A stretch of DNA of 35,671 nt, taken from contig JAKAOS010000007.1 in the NCBI GenBank assembly GCA_021823165.1, positions 1 to 35,671 on the forward strand, written 5' to 3'. Positions 30,282-35,671 of the stretch are shown piece after piece. The number at the start of each line of letters is the position of its first letter. Within the stretch, counting starts at the first letter, position 1. The notes below the pieces were generated by a model. It saw nothing but the letters and a program-made list of their open reading frames with translations. It was not told the origin of the DNA and searched no databases. The position numbers and the translations under genes are program-made. The stretch comes from Actinomycetes bacterium (lineage in GTDB: Bacteria > Actinomycetota > Acidimicrobiia > Acidimicrobiales > JAKAOS01).

Positions 30282-31196
30282 ATGCCGGAGTCACATGCGG
30301 GTCAGTCGTCGGGCGCCTACGAAGCGAGGGGGACCTTCCGCGTAAAGAGGGGCCTTGCCGAGATGCTGAAGGGCGGCGTCATCATGGATGTCGTCACCCC
30401 CGAGCAGGCCAAAATCGCCGAGGATTCAGGGGCGGCGGCCGTCATGGCCTTAGAGCGGGTACCCGCCGACATCCGCGCACAGGGCGGCGTGGCGCGGATG
30501 AGCGATCCCGAGCTAATCGAGGGGATCAAGGCTGCGGTGACGGTCCCGGTAATGGCAAAGGCGCGCATAGGCCACTTCGCCGAGGCTCAGGTACTGCAGT
30601 CCCTCGGGGTCGATTTCGTGGACGAAAGCGAGGTTCTCACCCCCGCCGACGGGGTCAACCACATCGACAAGTGGGCCTTCACGGTGCCCTTCGTCTGTGG
30701 GGCGACCAACCTCGGTGAGGCCCTGCGGCGCATCGCGGAGGGTGCGGCAATGATTCGGTCCAAGGGTGAGGCCGGAACCGGTGACGTGGCGGTGGCCGTC
30801 ACTCACTTGCGGGAGATCCTTGGCCACATCCGCCGACTGGGTTCGCTGGACCAGGCGGAACTCTACGCCGAGGCGAAGAACCTTGGGGCTCCCCTCCAGC
30901 TCGTGGAAGAGGTCGCCAAGGCCGGCAAGTTGCCCGTGCCGTTGTTCTGTGCCGGTGGGCTTGCCACTCCTGCGGATGCCTCTTTGGTCATGCAACTTGG
31001 CGCCGAGGCGGTGTTTGTGGGATCGGGCATCTTCAAAAGCTCTGAGCCCGCCCGGCGTGCTCGCGCAATTGTCGAGGCGACCACCCACTATGCAGATCCC
31101 GCCTTTGTGGCCAAGGTAAGCCGTGGCCTCGGCGATGCGATGAGCGGCCAGGATGCTTCAAAGGCGGCCGAACATCTCGCCGAGCGAGGTTGGTAG
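30282..31196 (+). CDS. pdxS: Pyridoxal 5'-phosphate synthase subunit PdxS
   Basis: PdxS (304 aa) builds PLP from ribose 5-phosphate, glyceraldehyde 3-phosphate and ammonia. [20 protein letters not shown], then [21 protein letters not shown], then the catalytic lysine in [10 protein letters not shown] and the swinging lysine in [12 protein letters not shown], are near-invariant family blocks. [34 protein letters not shown] binds phosphate. It forms a 12-mer with PdxT, whose gene follows 41 bases downstream. In mycobacteria a tesB-like gene separates the two; here they are adjacent. The start could also be ATG 30273 in the same frame. Confidence 0.97.
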   Translation: MPESHAGQSSGAYEARGTFRVKRGLAEMLKGGVIMDVVTPEQAKIAEDSGAAAVMALERVPADIRAQGGVARMSDPELIEGIKAAVTVPVMAKARIGHFAEAQVLQSLGVDFVDESEVLTPADGVNHIDKWAFTVPFVCGATNLGEALRRIAEGAAMIRSKGEAGTGDVAVAVTHLREILGHIRRLGSLDQAELYAEAKNLGAPLQLVEEVAKAGKLPVPLFCAGGLATPADASLVMQLGAEAVFVGSGIFKSSEPARRARAIVEATTHYADPAFVAKVSRGLGDAMSGQDASKAAEHLAERGW

Positions 31197-31224
31197 GGGC
31201 CCTCTGAGGCCGTGGTCTGGAAGA

Positions 31225-31230
31225 TAGGGC
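31225..31230 (+). promoter_or_regulatory. TAGGGC imperfect -10-like element of pdxT
   Basis: TAGGGC lies 7 bases before ATG 31238. The final T of the TANNNT pattern is C, so it is weaker than the others; pdxT may simply be read through from pdxS. Confidence 0.2.
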
Positions 31231-31237
31231 TGGGTTC

Positions 31238-31816
31238 ATGAAGATCGGAGTCCTCGCCCTCCAGGGCGACTTCGCGCTCCACGCCGCAATGTTGGCGGCG
31301 GCCGGCGCAGATCCGGTTGAGGTTCGCTCTGGCAGTGACCTCCTGCCGCTCGACGGCGTTGTGATCCCCGGCGGGGAGTCCACCACCATGTCGATGCTGC
31401 TGCGCTCGGCCGGCCTGGTGGAGCCGATCTCAGGGGCCCTTTCGGATGGGATGCCCGCCCTGGGTACCTGTGCGGGCATGATCCTGTTGGCCAAAGAGGT
31501 TACCGATGGCCGGGCCGACCAGATCTCATTCGCCGCCATTGACATATCGGTCCGGCGCAACGCCTTCGGCCGCCAGGCCGAGTCCTTCGAGGCCGACATC
31601 GACATAGGCGATGGGGAGCCCCTGCGGGCGGTGTTCATCCGGGCTCCCGGCGTTGAGGCGACCGGGTCCGAGGTGGAGGTGCTGGGGAGGCTTGCCTTTG
31701 GCCCCAGGGCAAACGAAGCCGTGCTCTGCCGCCAGGGTGCGGTCATGGCTTGTTCGTTTCATCCCGAAGTATCGGGAGATGCGCGCATTCACGAACTGTT
31801 CCTGCAGCACTGCTAG
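31238..31816 (+). CDS. pdxT: Pyridoxal 5'-phosphate synthase glutaminase subunit PdxT
   Basis: This 192-aa class I glutaminase supplies ammonia to PdxS. The nucleophile is Cys78 in GTCAGMILLA, and the His/Glu pair is His175 and Glu177 in FHPEVSGD. The start IGVLALQGDFALH and the oxyanion loop VVIPGGESTTM are diagnostic. Length is standard. It lies directly after pdxS on the same strand. Confidence 0.97.
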   Translation: MKIGVLALQGDFALHAAMLAAAGADPVEVRSGSDLLPLDGVVIPGGESTTMSMLLRSAGLVEPISGALSDGMPALGTCAGMILLAKEVTDGRADQISFAAIDISVRRNAFGRQAESFEADIDIGDGEPLRAVFIRAPGVEATGSEVEVLGRLAFGPRANEAVLCRQGAVMACSFHPEVSGDARIHELFLQHC

Positions 31817-31884
31817 GGAGACCTGGCTGGCCGGGGAGAGCTGGTTGGGCATTGGCCCCGGGCAAAGCCGCAGGGGGGCTGCGT

Positions 31885-31890
31885 TAGACT
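31885..31890 (+). promoter_or_regulatory. TAGACT -10-like element upstream of yebC
   Basis: GTTAGACTGATG contains the common actinobacterial -10 TAGACT. From here yebC would have a leader of about 120 bases. No clear -35 can be placed 16-18 bases upstream. Confidence 0.3.
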
Positions 31891-32015
31891 GATGGGGCGG
31901 GACGCCTTCGCCGGGGCCGGATGGCGGTGCTGTTGTGCCCCGGAATGCTTCGTCAGGGGAGTGTCCCAGCCGCAATCGGAGGCGCAGCGTGCCAGGCAAG
32001 TCGAACGAGGTCTGA

Positions 32016-32765
32016 ATGTCAGGTCATTCCAAGTGGGCCACCACCAAGCACAAAAAGGCGGCCACGGACAAGGCTCGGGGGAAACTTTTCGCCAAGCTGA
32101 TCCGCCAGGTAGAGGTTGCCGCCCGAGAAGGGGGTGGCGACATAAACGCCAATGCGACGCTCCGCACCATGTACAGCAAAGCGAGGGAAGCATCGGTCCC
32201 GAGCGACACCATAGAGCGGGCGATCAAGCGGGGGACCGGTGAACTCGAGGGGGTCCGCTACGAGTCCGTGAGCTACGAGGGCTACGGGCCGGCGGGCACT
32301 GCGGTCATGGTGGACTGCCTGACCGACAACCGCAACCGGACCGGGGCGGAGATCCGCAGCCTGTTCAGCCGGGCGGGGGGTTCGATGGCCGAACCGGGCG
32401 CCGTTGCGTGGCAGTTTGAGCGCAAGGGCCTGCTGGCGGTGGCGCGCGCGGCCGACGAAGACGAGCTGACCCTGACGGTGGCCGAAGCGGGCGGGGAGGA
32501 CGTTGCAGACCAGGGGGAGTACTGGGAGGTGACCTGCGCGCCTGCGGAGCTTTCACAACTGCGTGGAGCCCTGGAGGAGGCGGGCTATGAGGTGTCCTCC
32601 GCAGAGCTTGCGATGGTGCCCACCACCACGGTCCGCATCGAAGAGGAAGGCGACGCCCGCAAGGTTCTCCGGCTGCTCGACGCGTTGGAGGAACATGACG
32701 ACGTGCAGTCGGTGTGGTCGAACTTCGAACTCGCCGATGCCCTTGTAGAACTCGTGGAGGCCTGA
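32016..32765 (+). CDS. yebC: YebC/PmpR family transcriptional or translational regulator
   Basis: This 249-aa protein starts MSGHSKWATTKHKKAATDKA, the family signature. It also has YEGYGPAGTAVMVDCLTDNRNRT and VPTTTVRIEEEGDARKVLRLLDALEEHDDVQSVWSNFEL. YebC proteins have been described as DNA-binding regulators. More recent work on some members links them to relieving ribosome stalling at proline-rich stretches, so the exact role here is open. The ribosome site GAGGT precedes ATG 32016. Its place just upstream of ruvC is widely conserved. Confidence 0.95.
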   Translation: MSGHSKWATTKHKKAATDKARGKLFAKLIRQVEVAAREGGGDINANATLRTMYSKAREASVPSDTIERAIKRGTGELEGVRYESVSYEGYGPAGTAVMVDCLTDNRNRTGAEIRSLFSRAGGSMAEPGAVAWQFERKGLLAVARAADEDELTLTVAEAGGEDVADQGEYWEVTCAPAELSQLRGALEEAGYEVSSAELAMVPTTTVRIEEEGDARKVLRLLDALEEHDDVQSVWSNFELADALVELVEA

Positions 32766-32825
32766 GGCATCCTCTGGCTGGCCTCGCCTTTTGGCCAGGT
32801 CCAACGCTGTGTCCGTGCCTTGGGC

Positions 32826-32831
32826 TAACGT
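32826..32831 (+). promoter_or_regulatory. TAACGT -10-like element of ruvCAB
   Basis: TAACGT is 7 bases before GTG 32839. The spacing is used here to choose the ruvC start among several in-frame GTG/TTG codons. Confidence 0.35.
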
Positions 32832-32838
32832 CGAACCT

Positions 32839-33399
32839 GTGTTCGGAAATTCCGCTCAGCCGGGCCGCGAGGCAGCTGCAGGCCGTACCCGCGCGCGGGT
32901 GGTAGGTATCGACCCAGGCGTTTCTCGCTGTGGGTATGGATGTGTGGACCGCCTTGGATCCTCGCTAAGGGTGGTGTGTGCCGGGGTTATAGAAACGGAC
33001 CCCGCAGAGGCCCTCGATATTCGCCTCGCACAGCTATTTTCCGAGCTGAGCGGGTTGATGGAGGAGTTGGCCCCTTCCGAGGTTGCCCTGGAGAGGGTGC
33101 TGTTCCAGATGAACGCCAGAACCGCAATGTCGGTTGGGCAGGCGGCAGGTATCGCCCTTGTGTGTGCCGCCCGCGCAAAAGTGCCGGTCTCTACCTACAG
33201 CGCCAACGAGATCAAACTCGCAGTTGCGGGCTGGGGAGGGGCTGGCAAAAGGGAGGTCCAGCGAATGGTGCAGATTCTTTTGGACCTGGACGAGTTGCCG
33301 AGGCCACCCGACGTGGCCGACGCGCTTGCGCTTGCGATTTGCCACGCCCAGGGTGCTGCCGCCAGGGACCGGGAAAGGGCCGCGGGAGTCATATCGTGA
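32839..33399 (+). CDS. ruvC: Crossover junction endodeoxyribonuclease RuvC
   Basis: RuvC (186 aa from GTG 32839) nicks Holliday junctions symmetrically. The four metal ligands are all present at family spacing: Asp25 in VVGIDPGVSRCGYG, Glu85 in ALERVLFQMN, and Asp158 and Asp161 in PDVADALALAICH. About 20 extra residues precede the first strand. The open frame allows starts from TTG 32791 on, and GTG 32839 was chosen because of the upstream TAACGT. A start nearer the GIDPG strand is possible. ruvA overlaps its stop by 4 bases (GTGA). Confidence 0.93.
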   Translation: MFGNSAQPGREAAAGRTRARVVGIDPGVSRCGYGCVDRLGSSLRVVCAGVIETDPAEALDIRLAQLFSELSGLMEELAPSEVALERVLFQMNARTAMSVGQAAGIALVCAARAKVPVSTYSANEIKLAVAGWGGAGKREVQRMVQILLDLDELPRPPDVADALALAICHAQGAAARDRERAAGVIS

Positions 33400-33971
33400 T
33401 CGGATCACTGCGGGGCCGGGTCCTGGCCCTGGACGACAAGGGGCTCCTGGTCGAGGTCGGTGGGGTGGGCTACAGAGTGCAGGCCCCCTCCGGCGCGATG
33501 GCTGCGCTGGAGGTTGGATCTGATGTCTTCCTCCATGTGCACACCCACGTCCGGGAGGATGCGCTGGTACTCTTCGGATTTTTGGACCACCCGTCGCTGG
33601 TGGCCTTTGAGGCACTGATCGGGGCCCACGGGGTGGGTCCCTCCCTGGCGCTTGGCGTGTTGTCGGTCTATTCTGCGGCCCAACTCGGAGAGATCATCTC
33701 CAAAGGGGATGTGGCGGCTTTGCGAGCCGTCCCCGGGGTGGGCGCGAAGACTGCGGCTCGGATGCTCTTGGATCTTGAAAACCGCCTCGGAGGGCTTTCG
33801 GGGGCCGACCTTGGCCCCGAAGGGGGACTTTTGGGAGAGGTCCGCCAAGCGCTGGAAGCCCTCGGCTACAGCGCAGAGGAGGCGAGGAAGGCCACAGCAG
33901 GCCTGGCGGTGGGGACGAGTCTGGAGGAGATGCTACGTGCAGCGCTACGAGAGCTTTCGGCGGCCAGTTGA
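33396..33971 (+). CDS. ruvA: Holliday junction branch migration protein RuvA
   Basis: RuvA (191 aa) binds four-way junctions and loads RuvB. The N-terminal OB domain begins VIGSLRGRVLALDDKGLLVEVGGVGYRV. The two helix-hairpin-helix motifs are ALIGAHGVGPSLALGVLS and LRAVPGVGAKTAARMLLDL. The C-terminal domain III (EVRQALEALGYSAEEA) contacts RuvB. GTG 33396 overlaps the ruvC stop and follows GGGAG at a good distance. Confidence 0.95.
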   Translation: MIGSLRGRVLALDDKGLLVEVGGVGYRVQAPSGAMAALEVGSDVFLHVHTHVREDALVLFGFLDHPSLVAFEALIGAHGVGPSLALGVLSVYSAAQLGEIISKGDVAALRAVPGVGAKTAARMLLDLENRLGGLSGADLGPEGGLLGEVRQALEALGYSAEEARKATAGLAVGTSLEEMLRAALRELSAAS

Positions 33972-33998
33972 GTCGGCGGCGTTGATGCTGGAGACGAC

Positions 33999-35048
33999 GT
34001 GAGCGGACGCAGGGAGGTAGTGGCTCGTCCCGATACGGTGCTCGCCCCAGAACTGCAAGAGACAGAGGAGGCCGAGGAGGCCAGCCTCCGGCCCAAGGCG
34101 CTCGACGATTTCGTGGGCCAGGCGGAACTGCGCGAGCATTTGGCGATTGTCCTGGAAGCAGCCATGCAGCGGGGACAGCCCGCCGACCACCTGCTATTCG
34201 CCGGTCCTCCGGGCCTGGGCAAGACCACGCTCGCCGCAATAGTCGCTAGGGAAATGGGGGCGGGGCTGCGCGTCACGTCCGGACCGGCGCTGTTGCGGGG
34301 AGGGGATCTGGCGTCTGCGCTCAATGACTTGCAACCCGGCGATGTGTTGTTCGTGGACGAGATTCACAGGTTGCCGCGCCCGGTCGAGGAGATCCTCTAC
34401 TCAGCCATGGAGGATTTTGCCCTCGACATCGTGCTTGGCAAGGGCCCAACGGCTCGGTCGGTGCGGCTCCCCCTTCCTCGTTTCACCCTTGTGGGGGCAA
34501 CGACCCGCACGGGTTTGGTGAGTGCCCCGCTCCGGGACCGCTTTGGCCTGGTTGCCCGGTTGGACTACTACGAGCCGATGGACCTGGAGCGGATCATCAT
34601 CCGATCGGCCGGCATCATCGGCGTCGACTTGGGCGCCCCGGCAGCTTCGGAGATCGCCCGGCGCTCCAGGGGCACCCCGAGGATTGCGAATCGCCTCTTG
34701 AAAAGGGTGAGGGACTTTGCCCAGGTACGCCACGGCGGCAATATCAGCACCGAGGTCACCAGGGACGCACTGGCCTTGTTCGGGGTCGACGAACTCGGGT
34801 TGGACAAGGTGGACCGGGCAATACTTGAGGCGGTGTGTGTTCGCTTCGGTGGCCGGCCGGTGGGCCTTTCCACCCTTGCCACAGCCCTTGGGGAGGAGGC
34901 CCACACCATCGAGGAGGTGTACGAGCCCTTTCTCGTCCAGCAGGGCCTCTTGCAGCGCACGCCCCGAGGGCGTATCCCAACCTCGGCGTCCTGGGGGCAC
35001 CTGGGACTCGATGAGCCAACGGAACAGGGGCGCCTTCGGCTGGCCTGA
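33999..35048 (+). CDS. ruvB: Holliday junction branch migration ATPase RuvB
   Basis: RuvB (349 aa) is the hexameric motor of branch migration. Landmarks are [12 protein letters not shown] (30-41), Walker A GPPGLGKT (69-76), Walker [11 protein letters not shown] (115-124), the beta-hairpin region [21 protein letters not shown], sensor 1 [22 protein letters not shown], and the winged-helix end [15 protein letters not shown] 33999 follows GGAGAC at 5-6 bases. About 25 residues, partly acidic, precede the conserved start. It lies 27 bases after ruvA. Confidence 0.96.
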   Translation: MSGRREVVARPDTVLAPELQETEEAEEASLRPKALDDFVGQAELREHLAIVLEAAMQRGQPADHLLFAGPPGLGKTTLAAIVAREMGAGLRVTSGPALLRGGDLASALNDLQPGDVLFVDEIHRLPRPVEEILYSAMEDFALDIVLGKGPTARSVRLPLPRFTLVGATTRTGLVSAPLRDRFGLVARLDYYEPMDLERIIIRSAGIIGVDLGAPAASEIARRSRGTPRIANRLLKRVRDFAQVRHGGNISTEVTRDALALFGVDELGLDKVDRAILEAVCVRFGGRPVGLSTLATALGEEAHTIEEVYEPFLVQQGLLQRTPRGRIPTSASWGHLGLDEPTEQGRLRLA

Positions 35049-35160
35049 TCCGGCCGGGGTTGAGGCCCAGGCACTGGAGAGTGGGGCCACTCATGGCGAA
35101 GCTGGACCGACAGAAGTTGGGCCCAGGCGCCGATAAAGGATGGATGTGGCCGCAGCGCGC

Positions 35161-35166
35161 TAGCCT
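35161..35166 (+). promoter_or_regulatory. TAGCCT -10-like element upstream of yajC
   Basis: TAGCCT in the 164-base gap after ruvB would start a transcript with a leader of about 40 bases. yajC then has a normal ribosome site. Confidence 0.35.
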
Positions 35167-35212
35167 TGGGATTCGGCTTTCGGTACCCGACCGGGACTAG
35201 CCGAGGAGTGAT

Positions 35213-35671
35213 ATGACCTTCCCGTCCATCTTTGCTGTGCTTGTGCAACTCGGCGCGACGACATCCGGCAAGGCGCCGGCCAAGAGCGCGGCGGGTGGGA
35301 ACATCTTTTTCCTTCTTCTGTTGTCCATGGTAGTAGTGCTGTTCATCTTCAATCGGCAGCGCCAGAAGAACCAGAGAGGCCAAGCAGCCACCAAGAACTT
35401 CGAGGTAGGCGACGACGTGGTCACCATCGGCGGCATCGTCGGAAGGGTCACCTCCACCGAGGGCGACCGGGTGTGGCTGGAGTTGGACGCCGGAGTCATC
35501 GTCGAGTTTTTGCGGCAGGCAATCGCGCGCAAGGTCGAGCCCAGCGAGGTTGCGGCTGATTCCGAACAAGCCGAAGATTCCGAACAAGCCGAAGATTCCG
35601 ACCAAGCCGGCCAGGCAACCGACCAGGGGGCACCCGGTGCCGTCTCGGCCGGGTTGGGGGACAAAAAAGTC
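35213..35671 (+). CDS. yajC: Preprotein translocase subunit YajC (3' end outside window)
   Basis: The frame is open from ATG 35213 to the window edge (153 codons, no stop), with the ribosome site GAGGAG just upstream. A short N-terminal part is followed by one membrane helix (NIFFLLLLSMVVVLFIF, about residues 30-46), then RQRQKNQ and the soluble YajC domain (FEVGDDVVTIGGIVGRVTS). YajC binds SecDF in the holotranslocon, and secD normally follows, outside this window. The tail is unusual in being extended by three near-identical acidic hexapeptides (DSEQAE). The order ruvCAB-yajC matches mycobacteria. Confidence 0.92.
   Translation, partial: MTFPSIFAVLVQLGATTSGKAPAKSAAGGNIFFLLLLSMVVVLFIFNRQRQKNQRGQAATKNFEVGDDVVTIGGIVGRVTSTEGDRVWLELDAGVIVEFLRQAIARKVEPSEVAADSEQAEDSEQAEDSDQAGQATDQGAPGAVSAGLGDKKV
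35558..35611 (+). repeat. Three 18-bp tandem units in the yajC tail
   Basis: Units at 35558-35575 and 35576-35593 are identical (GATTCCGAACAAGCCGAA), and 35594-35611 differs at two bases. Each codes DSEQAE or DSDQAG in the acidic C-terminal tail of YajC. The length is a multiple of three, so the frame is kept. Confidence 0.9.

Overview
This is a high-GC chromosomal segment from an actinobacterium. Gene content and order point to a deep-branching member of the phylum, and I would guess class Acidimicrobiia; that placement is inference, because no rRNA lies in the window. Actinobacterial markers are the Pup ligase PafA, a HelY-type helicase beside tat genes, a DUF4193 acidic zinc-finger protein, an InhA-like enoyl reductase, a mycothiol ligase (MshC-like), an F420-linked NADP reductase and a phosphatidylinositol mannoside (PIM) cluster. 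Two blocks follow the mycobacterial gene order: pafA-(...)-tat-tatC-helY, and thrS-HIT-pgsA-patA-pimA-(...)-pdxS-pdxT-yebC-ruvC-ruvA-ruvB-yajC. I see no rRNA, tRNA, CRISPR array, prophage or intact insertion sequence.

Layout. 1-540 (-): partial glycolipid glycosyltransferase, divergent from a DMT transporter and an alpha/beta hydrolase (568-2351). 2248-2973 (-): MobA-like protein, divergent from pafA (2999). Then lepB, a zinc-ribbon protein, a small membrane protein, a TatB-like protein, tatC and helY (4420-9582). 9686-10504 (-): sulfurtransferase. 10688-12325: a double-length ThyX-family protein. 12456-14398: DUF4193 protein, a 177-aa protein, GNAT and NUDIX in one tight cluster, followed by an IS607-type recombinase scar. 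14780-16966 (-): a 447-aa protein of unknown function, and FabI/InhA. 17381-19897 (-): membrane-GAF-GGDEF-EAL protein. 20272-22070: npdG and mshC. 22104-22790 (-): HAD hydrolase. 22859-35671: mostly co-directional thrS, HIT, gpmA, pgsA, patA, pimA, an M48-like protein, pdxS, pdxT, yebC, ruvC, ruvA, ruvB and a yajC that runs off the end.

How the genes work together. pgsA, patA and pimA should build acylated PIM lipids. pdxS and pdxT make pyridoxal phosphate. ruvC, ruvA and ruvB resolve Holliday junctions. The TatB-like protein with tatC exports folded proteins, lepB removes signal peptides, and yajC belongs to the Sec holotranslocon. pafA tags proteins with Pup, but no pup or proteasome subunit gene is in the window. 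Genes inside operons commonly overlap by 4 bases (ATGA, GTGA or TTGA).

The most notable regulatory pattern is a TANNNT (-10-like) hexamer lying 6-9 bases upstream of the start codon of about fifteen transcription units. This implies that much of the region is transcribed as leaderless mRNA. At two divergent gene pairs the two opposing hexamers share the same central TA. Other points of interest are a possible 24-codon leader ORF coupled to a thrS with a shortened TGS domain, a ThyX-type double-domain enzyme with one altered motif, a metalloprotease-like protein that has lost its zinc ligands, and a recombinase scar carrying a 23-bp tandem duplication.
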